64,000 nucleotides of DNA, taken from contig JADJWQ010000001.1 in the NCBI GenBank assembly GCA_016716265.1, forward strand, positions 2,232,001 through 2,296,000, given 5' to 3'. The position numbers were made by a program, and so were the translations under genes. The notes beneath the pieces were generated by a model. It did no database searches, was not told where the DNA came from, and saw only the letters and a program-made list of their open reading frames with translations. Positions 1 to 12,584 of the stretch are shown here, piece by piece. The stretch's first letter is position 1. The number at the start of each line of letters is the position of its first letter. This stretch comes from Planctomycetota bacterium. Lineage in GTDB: Bacteria > Planctomycetota > UBA1135 > UBA2386.

Positions 1-83
1 GGATCGTCACGGCCGGCGCGTTCGAGCTGTCGCTCGCGATGCACGCCGGCGATCACGAGGCCGCGCACGACCACGACCACTGA
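1..83 (+). CDS. C-terminal end of an efflux periplasmic adaptor (membrane fusion protein), partial
   Basis: Only the last 26 codons are inside the window, in the frame of codons starting at position 3, ending at TGA 81-83. The visible peptide includes IVTAGAFELSLAM, the usual last beta strand of HlyD/CusB-type adaptors, followed by a His- and Asp-rich tail (HDHDH). The stop lies 12 bases before the start of the RND pump, with GAGAGGG between as ribosome binding site, so the two are almost certainly one operon. The His-rich tail could bind metal. This call rests on a short fragment plus the neighbour. Confidence 0.6.
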   Translation, partial: IVTAGAFELSLAMHAGDHEAAHDHDH

Positions 84-95
84 GAGGGTGACCCG

Positions 96-3000
96 ATGCT
101 GGATTCGATCATCGCCTTCTCGCTGAAGAACCGGCTGCTCGTCGCGGCCGCATCCGTCGCCGTCGCGATCGCCGGCACGTTCGCCGTGCTGCGCATGCCG
201 ATCGACGTGCTGCCGGATCTCGACCGCCCGGTCGTCACGGTGCTCAGCGAGGCGCGCGGCTACGTCGCCGAGGACGTCGAGCTGCTGGTGACGCGGCCGA
301 TCGAGCAGGCCGTCAACGGCGCGACCGGGGTGTTCCGCGTGCGCTCGTCGAGTGCCGCGGGACTGTCGGTCGTCTACGTCGAGTTCGACTGGAACATGGA
401 TCTGTATCTCGCGCGGCAGGTCGTCGCCGAGAAGCTGCAGACGCTCGAGCTGCCGCCCGGCGCGCACACCGAGATGGCGCCGGTCAGCAGCATCATGGGG
501 CAGATCCTGGTGGTCGGCCTGCGCGGCGCGCCCGGCGGCACGTCCCAGCAGGAGCTCCGCCAGCTGGTCGAGCGCGAGCTGCAGCCGCGGCTGCGCTCGG
601 TGCCGGGCGTCGCGCAGGTCGTGACGACCGGCGGGCGACAGACCGAGCTGCAGGTCGAGGTCGACGCCGCGCGCCTGACCGCACACGACCTGACGCTGAC
701 CGAGGTGCGCGACGCGGTGCGCTCCGCGAACGTCGACGTGACCGGCGGGCTCCTGCCGATCGGCGCGAGCGCGCCGGCGGTCACCGTCAGCGGCCGCGTC
801 CGCGCGCCCGACCAGCTCGGCGCGGCGCTCGTGCGAACCGATCCGACGCGTCCGCTCGCGGTGCGCGACGTCGCCGACGTCCGGCTCGGCCCATCGGCGA
901 TCGGCGTCGGCGACGCCGGCGTCGACGGCGAGTCCGGCGTGCTGGTGGTCGTCACCAAGCAGCCGAAGGTCGACACCGTCGGCATCACCGAGCGCCTGCT
1001 CGCCGAGCTCGACCAGCTGCGCGCGGCACTGCCGCCCGACGTGCAGGTCGTGACCGACGTGTTCCGGCAGGCAGACTTCATCGAGCGCGCGATCGGCAAC
1101 GTGCTCGAGGCGGTGCGCGACGGCGCGATCCTCGTCGTGCTGGTGCTGTTCGTGTTCCTGCTGAACCTACGCACGACGCTGATCACGTTGACGGCGATCC
1201 CGCTGTCGGTCGCGATCGCCGCGATCGTGTTCGAGCTGTTCGGCCTGTCGATCGACACCATGACGCTCGGCGGCCTCGCGGTCGCGGTCGGCACGCTGGT
1301 CGACGACGCGATCGTCGACGTCGAGAACGTCTACCGGCGCCTGCACGAGAACGCCCGGCGCGGCGGCGTGCGCGCGGTGTTCGACGTGGTGCTCGACGCG
1401 TCGCGCGAGGTCCGCAAGCCGGTGACCTACGGCACGATCCTCGTCACCGTCGTCTACCTGCCGCTGTTCTTCCTCAGCGGCATCGAGGGGCGGCTGTTCG
1501 CACCGATCGGGCTCGCGTACATCGTCAGCGTCGGCGCGTCGCTGCTGGTCGCGCTGACGTTGACGCCCGCATTGTGCTACTGGCTGCTCGGGTCCGCGCG
1601 GTTCGAGGACCGCGAGTACGGCGGCCGGCTGGTCGATGCGCTGCGCAACGCCGTCCAGCGCGGCGTCGAGATGAGCATGCGGCGCCCGACCCACGTGCTC
1701 GGGCTGGTGATCTCGATGTCGCTGTGCGCGGCGGTCGCACTCGCCAGCCGCGGGTCGACGTTCCTGCCGCCGTTCAACGAGGGCTCGGCGCAGGTCAACC
1801 TGATGCTGCCGCCGGCGACCAGCCTGGAGACGTCCGACCGCTTCGGCCAGCGCCTCGAGGACCTGCTGCTCGACGTCGACGGCGTGCAGCACGTCGCCCG
1901 CCGCACCGGCCGCGCCGAGGGCGACGAGCACATCATGCCGGTCAGCGTGACCGAGGCGCTCGTCACGTTCGACCCGCAGAGCCCGCGCGGCCGCGAGGAG
2001 ATCCTCGAGGACATCCGCCACCGGCTCGGCGACGCGTTCCCCGGCGTGCCGAACGAGACCGAGCAGCCGCTCGCACACCTGCTGAGCCACATGCTGTCGG
2101 GAGTGACCGCGCAGGTCGCGATCAAGATCGAGGGCCCCGACCTGCGCCGCCTGCGCGAGCTCGCCCGCGACGTCGAGGCCGCGATCGCTGGCATCGCGGG
2201 CGTGCGCGACCTGATCGTCGAGCCACTCGTCATGGTCGAGCAGGTCGAGGTCCGGCCGCGCCGTGACGAGCTCGCGCGGCAGGGCGTGCGGCTCGAGGAC
2301 CTCGCCGACACGATCGAGCTCGCGCTCGGCGGCGAGCAGATCGGGCGCATGCCCGACGGCCGCATCAGCCATCCGATCAAGGTGCGCCTGCGCGCCGGCG
2401 ACCGCGACGACCTCGACGCCCTGCGGGCATTGCGCGTCCGCGACGCCGCCGGCCAGCTCGTGCGTGTCGGCGACGTCGCCGACGTCCGCTTCTCGCGAAC
2501 GCCGAACGAGATCAAGCGCGAGAACGTGTCGCGCCGCATCGTCGTCAAGCACAACGTCGCCGAGCGCGCGCTGGGCGACGTGGTCGCCGACGTCGAACGT
2601 GCGGTCGCGCCGATCCGCGCGCAGCTCGCCGAGACGCCGGGCTACTCGCTGCGCCTCGGTGGCCAGTTCGAGTCGCAGCGCGAGGCGACCCGCATCGTGC
2701 TGTCGCTGTCGGTCGTGTCGTTGCTGGTCATGCTGCTGGTGCTGCACCTGCACTTCGGCTCGCTGCGCATCGCGATGCTGGTCCTGCTGACCCGCCCGAT
2801 CGCCTTCATCGGCGCGGTGGCCGCCGTCGTGATCACCGGCCAGGACCTGTCGGTCGCGACGCTCGTCGGCCTGATCGCGCTGCTCGGCATGGCCGCGCGC
2901 AACGCGATCCTGCTCATCGAGCACGTCCTGCATCTGATGCAGCAGGAGGGCGAGGGCTTCACGATCGCCATGATGGTCCGCGCCTGCCGCGAGCGCGTCG

Positions 3001-3224
3001 TGCCGGTCATGATGACCGCCCTGACCAGCGGCATCGGCCTGGTCCCGCTGACGCTGTCCCCCGACGAGCCCGGCCGCGAGCTGCTCTACCCGGTCGCCAC
3101 CGTGATCGTCGGCGGCCTGATCACCAACACGCTGCTCGACTTCCTCGTCACCCCCGGCGTGCTGAACCTGTTCGGCCGCGAGGCCTGCGAGCGGCTCGCC
3201 GCACGCCGCGACGAGCGGCGGTGA
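96..3224 (+). CDS. RND efflux pump, heavy-metal (CusA/CzcA) type inner-membrane subunit
   Basis: 1042-residue proton-driven antiporter of the RND superfamily, normal length for the CzcA/CusA branch. It has a first membrane helix at about residues 12-32, a periplasmic porter domain, a TM2-TM6 block around 330-500, a second periplasmic block, and a last TM block from about 865 to 1030. The TM4 signature GTLVDDAIVDVEN (about 399-411) holds the proton-relay aspartates. The position that is Asp in CzcA (DFG...) is Gly here, as in CusA-like pumps. It would work with the upstream adaptor and an outer-membrane channel not seen here. Substrate cannot be set from sequence: metal ions are likely from the family, but drug-type substrates remain possible. 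The ATG follows a GAGAGGG ribosome binding site. Confidence 0.9.
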   Translation: MLDSIIAFSLKNRLLVAAASVAVAIAGTFAVLRMPIDVLPDLDRPVVTVLSEARGYVAEDVELLVTRPIEQAVNGATGVFRVRSSSAAGLSVVYVEFDWNMDLYLARQVVAEKLQTLELPPGAHTEMAPVSSIMGQILVVGLRGAPGGTSQQELRQLVERELQPRLRSVPGVAQVVTTGGRQTELQVEVDAARLTAHDLTLTEVRDAVRSANVDVTGGLLPIGASAPAVTVSGRVRAPDQLGAALVRTDPTRPLAVRDVADVRLGPSAIGVGDAGVDGESGVLVVVTKQPKVDTVGITERLLAELDQLRAALPPDVQVVTDVFRQADFIERAIGNVLEAVRDGAILVVLVLFVFLLNLRTTLITLTAIPLSVAIAAIVFELFGLSIDTMTLGGLAVAVGTLVDDAIVDVENVYRRLHENARRGGVRAVFDVVLDASREVRKPVTYGTILVTVVYLPLFFLSGIEGRLFAPIGLAYIVSVGASLLVALTLTPALCYWLLGSARFEDREYGGRLVDALRNAVQRGVEMSMRRPTHVLGLVISMSLCAAVALASRGSTFLPPFNEGSAQVNLMLPPATSLETSDRFGQRLEDLLLDVDGVQHVARRTGRAEGDEHIMPVSVTEALVTFDPQSPRGREEILEDIRHRLGDAFPGVPNETEQPLAHLLSHMLSGVTAQVAIKIEGPDLRRLRELARDVEAAIAGIAGVRDLIVEPLVMVEQVEVRPRRDELARQGVRLEDLADTIELALGGEQIGRMPDGRISHPIKVRLRAGDRDDLDALRALRVRDAAGQLVRVGDVADVRFSRTPNEIKRENVSRRIVVKHNVAERALGDVVADVERAVAPIRAQLAETPGYSLRLGGQFESQREATRIVLSLSVVSLLVMLLVLHLHFGSLRIAMLVLLTRPIAFIGAVAAVVITGQDLSVATLVGLIALLGMAARNAILLIEHVLHLMQQEGEGFTIAMMVRACRERVVPVMMTALTSGIGLVPLTLSPDEPGRELLYPVATVIVGGLITNTLLDFLVTPGVLNLFGREACERLAARRDERR

Positions 3225-3261
3225 CGGGCGCCGGTGGCAGGATCAGGCGGCGGCGCAGCCG

Positions 3262-5601
<2,340 letters not shown>

Positions 5602-6051
5602 CGCGCCATCATGCCCAGATCGCGCGGCACGCCGAAGGACGGCGCGCTCCATGATGGCGTGCACGACAGCGTGCCGCACCGGGCGTCGACAACGTCGGTC
5701 GCGCCCCAGGAGGCTGGGTCATGGGAGGCGAACCGACACGGTGCGCGGGTTCGGGACCCGGTCGAGAGCCGAGAACGCAGCCGAATCGGTGAATTCGGCG
5801 AGGCTCTCGGCCGCCGACCGGGGCTCGAAGACGCGTGCCGGGCGGCCTCGTCTCCCGCGACCCAGCCTCCTAGATCCGCGGGAACGAACCGCACCTGCAG
5901 TCGGGGATCGGCGACCGCGACGACTTGCGCGCATTCGACCAGCTGCCCAGCCCCGACGAGATCGCGCGGCTCGCGGAGCTCCGGCAGCACCGACGACACG
6001 GCGCCCTGCGCGCCCACGTGACCGTCTGCAGAATCGCGGGGCCGTCGTGCG
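5602..6051. other. 450-base interval without a supported gene
   Basis: Lies upstream of the S9 peptidase and downstream of the regulatory-domain protein, both on the minus strand, so it must hold the peptidase promoter. A direct repeat-like pair is visible: GGAGGCTGGGTC near 5710 and GACCCAGCCTCC near 5861 are inverted copies about 140 bases apart. Several short reading frames cross it on both strands with protein-like composition, but none has a convincing start or family. Confidence 0.5.
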
Positions 6052-8460
6052 TCAGCGCACCGCTTCGACGCACACGTCGATGCGGTCCTCGCTGCGTTCG
6101 AGCGAGTCGACCGGGAACCGGAAGCGGTAGCGCCGGCCGGACGCGCCGGTCGCCTCCACGTCGAAGGTGCCGACGTCGAGGAACGGCCACTGCTCCTCGA
6201 ACTCGAGACCCGCATCGAGCTCGAGGTCGAACGCGGTCTCGCCGCGCGCGTCGCGGACGACGAACGACGCGCCGTTCTCACCCGGTGGCATGTGGAAGCG
6301 CAGCGCGACCCGGACCGCGGGCCGCAGCGTCGCGCGGATCGTCTCGGTGTCGCCGGCGACGATCCGGACGCGCTCGCGCACCCAGCGGAAACCGGTGCCG
6401 TAGACCGTCACGTCGTAGCTGCCGGGCAGGCACGGCCTGCGCGCGGTCCACGTGGCAGGATCGACGCGGACGATGTCCGACGACCCCGCGGCGTCGATCT
6501 GCACGGCGACGTCGGCCGGCGTGCAGCCAGGCGCGATGTCCACCGCGACCGCGAGCGTTCCGGTCGCGGGGACGACGACGCGGCCGAGCTCCGTCGTCGT
6601 CCGCGGCGCCAGCACGACGTCGGGAACCGGGAACTCGAAGCCGTCTTCGCTCGACACCCACAGCGTGTAGCGGCCGGGTGGCATTGGACCGAGTCGGAAC
6701 CGACCGGTGTCGCGATCCGCGTCCGGCGAGTCGGTCGCCCGACCGAACCACGCGCGCGCAACGGTCGCGCCCTGCATCGAAAGGTGCATGCCGGCGAGCG
6801 CCGGTCGATCCGCTCCGTCGACGACGAGTCCGGTCACGAACGCGGTCGCGCGCGCGTCGTCCGGGATGCGGATCAGCAATGGCTCGTCGCCCGGCCGCAC
6901 GCTCGCCAGCTCGGGGATCGGGTACGGCAGCCGCTGGCCGGGCTCCCGGACCGCGATCGCCCACGTGACGTCCGCGCGCGCCGGCGTCGAGAACGCGCCG
7001 TCCGCGGCCGTCTCGAGCGACAGGACGTCGTCCTGGTAGCCGGGCAGGTCCGCGGTCGCGATCACGGTCCAGCCCTGCAGGCCGCCACCGGCAGCGTCGA
7101 CGACGCGGCCGCAGAGCCGGGGCAGCGCCGCCATGCGCACGTGGAGCTCGGCATCCTCGCCAGTGCGCAGCACGACCGCTCCGCTCGCCTCTGCATGCAC
7201 AGGGTGCGTCGCCGTCCAGCTCGCGGTGCCGGCCGACAGGTGGTCGACGACGAACGCACCGTCCTCACCGGTGAACGTGTCGCTACCGAGCTCCGCGATC
7301 TGGACGACGACCCGGGCGCCGCCGATCGGCCGACCGTCGTCCGCGGTCACGCTACCGCGCACGCGCGCCGACGGCTCGAGCACGACGTCGCGCGCGAGTC
7401 GCTCGCTACCGCCGATCGTGAGGAACTCGTGGTACGGGATGCGTCCGGGTGTCGATGCGCGCAGCACGTACTCCGCTGCCGGCAGCGGACCGAACGAGGT
7501 GCGACCGTGGACGTCGGTCGTCGCCGCGTGCGCGCGGTGCCGCAGCACACGCTCGCCGTCGACTTCGGTCGAGCTCGGCGCATCGAGCGGGCGCACCGAG
7601 ACGAGCACGCCCGCGAGCGCTCTGCCCGCCGGGTCGGTCACGCGGAGATCGATGCCGGCACCGGCCGAGGTCCCGAGGCGCAGCTCGACGACGCGCGACG
7701 ACTCCTCGCCGGGCTCCCGCGGCGGGCGGACCATCCTGACGTCGGACGTGCCGAGCGCGTCGTGGTGCGCCGCGAACCACGCGCCGTGGCCACCGAGATG
7801 GGGCAGCGCGGTCGCGCGCAGCTCGCCGCTCGCGTCGGTCCGGCCGACGACGACGCCCGGCTCGAGCGTCGGGATGTCGAGGATCCCGTCCGCCGGCCAC
7901 ATCAGGACGTCCGCACCCGGCACGCGCGCACCCGCCGCGTCGAGCACGCGCACGAGCGCGTCGACGCCGGGCGGGACTGCGAGCGCGATCTCCGTGACCC
8001 GGTCGGCGTCGATCACGACGTCCGTCTCGGGCCCACGGTCGAGCGCGATGTGCCACGGTCCGGCGTCGAGCGCGTCGAGCTGCGCCATGCCGTCGAAACC
8101 CGTCACCACGACGCGGCGTGTCGCCTGCTCGTCGCGGCCGTCGCGCGCGATGCCGACGACGACGACGTGCGGGAGCGGCGCGCGGTCGTCGCGGCTACGG
8201 ACGAACACGCGTAGCACACCGCGGCCGCGTTCCGCGGCCGCCTCGACGACGCCGGTGCGTTGCGGCACCGTCCGCGGGCTCGAGTCAGCACCTATCGCAG
8301 CATCGCGGTGCAGCGGCCGCGCATCGGGCGTGCCCACATCGCGCGCGCTCTCGACCGGGCCGCGCGGCTCCCGCGACTCCGCCCCCCACAGCCACCAGCC
8401 GGTGAGCGCAGCGAGGACGGCGGTGACGACGACGGCGAGGCGGCGCATCCCCTCGATCAT
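6052..8460 (-). CDS. Membrane-anchored protein with carboxypeptidase-regulatory-like (Ig-fold) repeats
   Basis: 802 residues. It starts with MIEGMRRLAVVV and one membrane helix (about residues 5-24), so it is probably anchored with the rest outside. The remainder is a string of CarboxypepD_reg / SpaA-like beta-sandwich units, recognisable by recurring openings such as VRGSVTADDGRPIGGARVVV, LCGRVVDAAGGGLQGWTV and VTGLVVDGADRPALAG, each with a following GxF or GxY core strand. Such repeats are usually structural or adhesive; no enzyme motif is visible. A second ATG at 8448 with an adjacent GAGGGG is an equally possible start. The reading frame stays open a further 97 codons upstream, but that stretch is Arg/Pro-rich and unlikely to be translated. 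Confidence 0.75.
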   Translation of the reverse strand: MIEGMRRLAVVVTAVLAALTGWWLWGAESREPRGPVESARDVGTPDARPLHRDAAIGADSSPRTVPQRTGVVEAAAERGRGVLRVFVRSRDDRAPLPHVVVVGIARDGRDEQATRRVVVTGFDGMAQLDALDAGPWHIALDRGPETDVVIDADRVTEIALAVPPGVDALVRVLDAAGARVPGADVLMWPADGILDIPTLEPGVVVGRTDASGELRATALPHLGGHGAWFAAHHDALGTSDVRMVRPPREPGEESSRVVELRLGTSAGAGIDLRVTDPAGRALAGVLVSVRPLDAPSSTEVDGERVLRHRAHAATTDVHGRTSFGPLPAAEYVLRASTPGRIPYHEFLTIGGSERLARDVVLEPSARVRGSVTADDGRPIGGARVVVQIAELGSDTFTGEDGAFVVDHLSAGTASWTATHPVHAEASGAVVLRTGEDAELHVRMAALPRLCGRVVDAAGGGLQGWTVIATADLPGYQDDVLSLETAADGAFSTPARADVTWAIAVREPGQRLPYPIPELASVRPGDEPLLIRIPDDARATAFVTGLVVDGADRPALAGMHLSMQGATVARAWFGRATDSPDADRDTGRFRLGPMPPGRYTLWVSSEDGFEFPVPDVVLAPRTTTELGRVVVPATGTLAVAVDIAPGCTPADVAVQIDAAGSSDIVRVDPATWTARRPCLPGSYDVTVYGTGFRWVRERVRIVAGDTETIRATLRPAVRVALRFHMPPGENGASFVVRDARGETAFDLELDAGLEFEEQWPFLDVGTFDVEATGASGRRYRFRFPVDSLERSEDRIDVCVEAVR

Positions 8461-9097
8461 CTCGCGTTCGTCCTGGCTGCCAAGGCAGGACGGAGCGGGC
8501 CGCGATCCCCCGGCGGATGCACGTCTCGATCGCGCGGCGCCGGACGTTCGCACGCGGGCCGGGAGCGGCGCATGCCCTGCTCCGCGATCGACGCCTCGGA
8601 CCGGGGCGCGGCGCGAAGTCTCCGCGGCCTCGCCCCGATGGCCGCGCGGGCTCCGCAGAGATCCGATCGGGAGCTGGTGTGACTGCAGGCCGCACGACGC
8701 CACCGGCTGCTGCACCGACTCGGCGCGAGGGACGAGGCCAGCGAGCAGCACCAGTGCTTCCAGTGCGCGTCGGACGTCGCTGCACCGGGCGTCTTCATGC
8801 TGCGATTCTCGATGGCCGCGCGGCCGGTCGCGCAGACGCCGCCCGCCCGCCGGCTGCCCCGGAGCGGGGGACTGCGCAGGGACGATCGAGCGTCGTCATG
8901 GCAGATTCGCGCGCGGGCTCTCGCGTGCCGTCGAATTCGGACCGTCGCCCGCCAGCGGCTGCGCGAGTCCGGACCCGGACGGCGTCCCGGACCGCCGGGC
9001 GAACGGTGGCGCGGGCCGCGGGTGAACACCGCTGTGGTGGGCCGACAGGTTGTGCGACATTGTGGGGCCCAGGCCGCGCGCCAGTCCGGTCCCGCCC
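8461..9097. other. 637-base divergent intergenic region
   Basis: Separates the minus-strand Ig-repeat gene from the plus-strand VWA gene, and must contain both promoters. Reading frames on both strands are long only because of high G+C; their translations are Arg/Pro/Ala-rich and match no family I know. No hairpin or repeat stands out. Confidence 0.5.
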
Positions 9098-10645
9098 ATG
9101 AAGATCGCGACGCTGCTGTTCCTCTCCGTGCTCCTGCCGCTGACCGAGCTCGTCCACGCCCAGGACGACCGCCAGCTCACCAAACAGTTCCAGCGTGAGT
9201 TCTCGTCGTCGCCGCGGCGCCCGCGCACGCCCGAGGAACGGCAACGGGCGCTCGCGCTGCTCGCGGAGGTCGACTCCGCGGAGGTCGCGAAGGTGCTGGT
9301 CGAGGCGGCCGGCGGGGTCGGCGAGGAGATCGCTGCGGTCGAGGCGCGGCGCGCCGGGATCCAGGCCGAGATCGCCGAGCTCATCGAGGGCCAGGAGTCG
9401 GCGAAACGGCGCGTGCTGCCGGCGCCGAAGCTCGAGCGCTACAACGAGCTGCGCGCGCTCGACGACCAGAGCCGCAACGAGCTCGACGGCCTGCGCGAGC
9501 TGCTCGGCGCCGTGCGCGACCGGATCGCGACGCTCCGCTCGCCGGGGGCGCTCGCCTGGCTCGTCGACGACGCGCTGGCGGACCGCCGCCTCGACCTGTC
9601 GGTCAAGCTCGCGATCGCGCGCGCCGCCGGGACCGCGGAGGGCCTGGACCTCGCCGACGTCATCGCCGGCCTGCCGCGGGCGCGCGACCCCGGGCAGGTC
9701 CTCGCGCTGATCGACGCCGTCGCGCTGCGCGGGCCCGCCGCGCGCGAGGCCGTCCCACAGCTCGTCGCCCGACTGAAGGACGCCGACGGCAGGATCCGCG
9801 AACGCGCCGCGCAGGCGCTCGCGAAGCTCGCCGCGCCGGAGGGCATCGCGCCGATGATCGACCTGCTCGAGCGCGAGCGCGGCACGGCGCAGAAGCGGAT
9901 CGCCGCCGCGCTGGAGATCCTGACCGGCCAGCAGTTCGGCACCCAGGTCGGCTCGTGGCGCGCGTGGTTCGCGGCCGAGGGCGCCGCGGTGCTCGCCGGC
10001 GACCGGCCGCTGGGGCAGGGCCGGCCGAGTCAGCGGTCCGACACGGAGCGCGGCTACTACTTCGACATTCCGCAGGACGGCAAGTCGATGGTCTACATCA
10101 TCGACGCGTCCGGCTCGATGGCGAAGGAGATCGAGATGCAGGTCCCGGGCACGAGCACCGGCATTCGCCTGACGACGCGCCTCGCGGCGTGCAAGGAGGA
10201 GCTGATCCGCGCGCTCGGGACCCTGCCGCGCGACACCTACTTCAACGTCATCTGGTACAGCGACCTGCCATACATCTACGACGCCCGTATGCAGCGCGCG
10301 GACGAGAAGACCATCGCCGCCGCCCAGGAGTGGGTCCGCAAGCTGTCGCCGGCGGGCAGCACGAACATCCACGATGCGCTGCAGATGGCGTTCACGCTGA
10401 CCGGTCAGGGGGCGAAGGACAAGAACTACGAGCTCGCGGTCGACATGATCTTCCTGCTGACCGACGGCTCGCCCACCAAGCCGGACGGCTCGCTCGACTC
10501 GACCGACAAGATCCTGGTCGCGGTGCGCGAGTGGAACCCGCTGAAGCGGGTCACGATCCACACGATCGGTATCGGCGGCGAGCTGAACGCGCCGTTCCTC
10601 GAGCAGCTCGCGCGTGAGAACGGCGGCGAGTTCCGGCAGAAGTGA
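9098..10645 (+). CDS. Secreted HEAT-repeat / von Willebrand factor A domain protein
   Basis: 515 residues. The ATG at 9098 begins a signal peptide (MKIATLLFLSVLLPLTELVHA). Residues about 30-150 are helical and charged (possible coiled coil). About 160-300 holds HEAT/PBS-like repeats (for example VPQLVARLKDADGRIRERAA). The C-terminal third is a VWA domain with the metal-site motif DASGS (first Asp about residue 336), a Thr-containing loop (SPAGSTNIHDAL) and a DGSPT loop, so the MIDAS site looks complete. The family binds partners through Mg2+ or Mn2+; partner and role are unknown. It stands alone, and IS91 remnant 1 begins about 8 bases after its stop. Confidence 0.8.
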   Translation: MKIATLLFLSVLLPLTELVHAQDDRQLTKQFQREFSSSPRRPRTPEERQRALALLAEVDSAEVAKVLVEAAGGVGEEIAAVEARRAGIQAEIAELIEGQESAKRRVLPAPKLERYNELRALDDQSRNELDGLRELLGAVRDRIATLRSPGALAWLVDDALADRRLDLSVKLAIARAAGTAEGLDLADVIAGLPRARDPGQVLALIDAVALRGPAAREAVPQLVARLKDADGRIRERAAQALAKLAAPEGIAPMIDLLERERGTAQKRIAAALEILTGQQFGTQVGSWRAWFAAEGAAVLAGDRPLGQGRPSQRSDTERGYYFDIPQDGKSMVYIIDASGSMAKEIEMQVPGTSTGIRLTTRLAACKEELIRALGTLPRDTYFNVIWYSDLPYIYDARMQRADEKTIAAAQEWVRKLSPAGSTNIHDALQMAFTLTGQGAKDKNYELAVDMIFLLTDGSPTKPDGSLDSTDKILVAVREWNPLKRVTIHTIGIGGELNAPFLEQLARENGGEFRQK

Positions 10646-10652
10646 CGCCGAC

Positions 10653-11540
10653 CGGGCCTGTAGGAAGGACGAGGGGGGGTTTTCCGCGCCCCGCCCGGGG
10701 AGCCAGAGCGCCGTGCGGTGGAGTGAGAGGGCCGTCAGGGGCACACACCGGGAGTCAGCTCGGAGAGATTCTGCCGACTTGGAGGCGCTCCCGACGTTGA
10801 CAGACAGAGCCTGGGCGCCACGCGACCGGGATTCCGATCCGAGTGCTGAGCATCGAGGGATTCTCTCGGCCGACAGGCCCGAGCGATGAGGCGATGCCCG
10901 GGGTGGGGCGAGCGGCGGGAGTGCGGCTAGCAGATCCAGCCAGGTCAGCACCCTGACGATCGTGCGCGGGTCAGTGGTGAACCCGCGAGGCGGGTCGTTG
11001 AATCCGCAGCCGATCAGCCTCCGCAGGAGGCTGCAGCGATGCTGTCTGCGGCCAAGTGAGCAGCCGGCGGCGGGACTGGCATTCCGGACACACCAAGGCG
11101 TCGATGCCGAAGCTGCGGATAAGCAGTTCCCACCAGGTGTAGCGGCGCGGCGAACGGGGCTTCTCGTGCTCTGCCTTCGCGTGCGTGGGCTGGCGACCTT
11201 GCAGCGAGCGGAACGCGGGAGGCGACGTTGCCGCACGGGTCCAGGCCAGTCGTTCCTCGTCGCTGGCCGGGCGCAGGACCTCGCGACACAGCCGTGTTGG
11301 GGCGTCGCTCCGCCCGGCCTCCACCGCGGTGGCCTCGTGCAGCGAGCAGTTGCGGCGGCGGGCCTGCTGATCGAAGACCTCGACGTCGTGACGGATGTCA
11401 TCGGGATCGCGCCAGCGTGGCACCGCATGACAGGAGTGTTCGCCGACGGCTATGCGACCCTGGACGGCGGCAGCCTGACCGGCGTCGAGCGCGCTCCGCT
11501 CGTCCTCCAGCTGCAGACCGCCACCGTCGTCGCGCAGCGG
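10653..11540 (-). mobile_element. IS91-family transposase remnant 1 (internally deleted)
   Basis: Read on the minus strand, residues such as LRDDGGGLQLEDERSALDAGQ, VPRWRDPDDIR and LIRSFGIDALVCPECQSRRRLLT match the middle and C-terminal parts of IS91-type (HUH, Y2) transposases and the three other copies in this window. The N-terminal zinc and HUH region is missing. About 60 residues between LAWTR and SPPAFRS are deleted in this copy only. The C-terminal end (TDPRTIVRVLTWLDL) is out of frame because of the 74-base hairpin insert shared by all copies. The 3' end at about 10653 (reverse of CCTTCCTACAGG) matches the ends of copies 3 and 4. A dead element. Confidence 0.75.
10982..11055 (-). repeat. 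74-base double-hairpin insert, copy 1
   Basis: Same position in the transposase frame as the other three copies. The stems read AGCCTCC/GGAGGCT and ACCCGC/GCGGGT; this copy differs by a few substitutions, including compensated ones in the second stem loop. Confidence 0.6.
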
Positions 11541-11667
11541 AGCCCGCCGCTCGGACACGAGCCACGAATCCCGTTGCAGCCGGCCGCAGTTGTCGCGCGT
11601 CATCGCCAGCATCAGGTCGATCGGGCACTACGAGTGGGCTGCGCGACTTCTGCACCTCGAGTCGGAA

Positions 11668-12264
11668 TCAGCCCCCGCTCTCGTCCCAGACGGGGACATC
11701 GAGGAATCGGCCCAGATTCCGCGCGTCGACCTGCGTCCACGCGAGATGCCCCTGCGCCAGCACGTTCACACGCGATGCATCGTGCCTGACGATGTTCAGC
11801 TCGTAGCTCGTCCATCGCTTGCCATCGTCCGGAAAGTGGTCCACGGCGAGGATCTGCAGCGCGTGGATCTCCGCGAGCCGGAGGCCCTCTGCGGGTCGGG
11901 AACCTCCCCGCCAGAACTGCCCGAGTCGTTTGCAGAACACGAGCGATTCGCGGTTGGAACGTAGCATCATGACGCCGATGAGGGCCCAAGGCGAACATCC
12001 CAGGAGCGAGCCCCAGAACCAGACGTCGAGGGGTGCATTCACGAACAGGTACGCGCTGCCCCCGATGGGGAGCAAGAGAAAGGCGAGTGCCAGTGCGCTC
12101 ACGGCGACCGTCCGCCGGAACACCATGCGCTCCGAACCGACGGCTCGCAGCCGATGGGTGCGCAGGCCCGAAGTGGAACTGCCTATGCCATCCCATCCCG
12201 TCTGCTCGGCCACCGGGTCCGCGTAACGTTGAGCGGGTGCAGCCTTGGATGACGCCAGTTCCAT
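11668..12264 (-). CDS. Hypothetical two-TM membrane protein
   Basis: 198 residues. The ATG at 12264 has GAGGG about 4 bases upstream. It has two adjacent hydrophobic segments: VSALALAFLLLPIGGSAYLF, and a second one containing FWGSLLGCSPWALIGVMML. The soluble tail ends in RNLGRFLDVPVWDES. Such tails with a final FLxxPVWD recur in planctomycete hypothetical proteins, so it is likely a real gene, but I know no function. IS91 remnant 1 begins about 130 bases beyond its stop. Confidence 0.65.
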   Translation of the reverse strand: MELASSKAAPAQRYADPVAEQTGWDGIGSSTSGLRTHRLRAVGSERMVFRRTVAVSALALAFLLLPIGGSAYLFVNAPLDVWFWGSLLGCSPWALIGVMMLRSNRESLVFCKRLGQFWRGGSRPAEGLRLAEIHALQILAVDHFPDDGKRWTSYELNIVRHDASRVNVLAQGHLAWTQVDARNLGRFLDVPVWDESGG

Positions 12265-12584
12265 CAGCCCTCGCAAGCGTCCTCGGCGATCACACTGCCA
12301 ACCCACTCTCGGACCATGGCCCGGATGATCATCGTGGTTCGGGGCATTGTCCAGGCCGTCGTCATGGCTGTGGCCAATCCTCCGATCGGTCGGCGGCGCA
12401 CCGAGGCTCGGCCGGCCCGCTGCTGGCTCCGCCAGCGACGAGCGCGAGGCACCGCCGACGCGCTTGCCGTCATGTCGGCATCGCGTCCGGGGGAGCCGTC
12501 CAGCCGCTGACCATCCAGTGGGCTGCGACCTGCGGTGCCCCGCCCGATCGCTGCGATCCGGGCCATTGGCTCGCCTCGCGACGA
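12265..12584. other. 320-base interval without a supported gene
   Basis: Lies between two minus-strand genes. A minus-strand frame of 100 codons ends at 12264 but its translation is low in complexity and has no recognised motif. Expected to hold the promoter of the 11668-12264 gene. Confidence 0.4.

Noticed and set aside
1167..2933. Long minus-strand open frame of 588 codons under the RND pump gene
   Set aside because: Antisense shadow of a well-supported gene; Arg/Asp/Gln-rich with no motif. High G+C makes such frames common.
11008..11040. Hairpins near 11.0 kb taken at first as a CRISPR-like or terminator array
   Set aside because: They are the 74-base IS91 insert; only one unit per place, no spacers or regular spacing.
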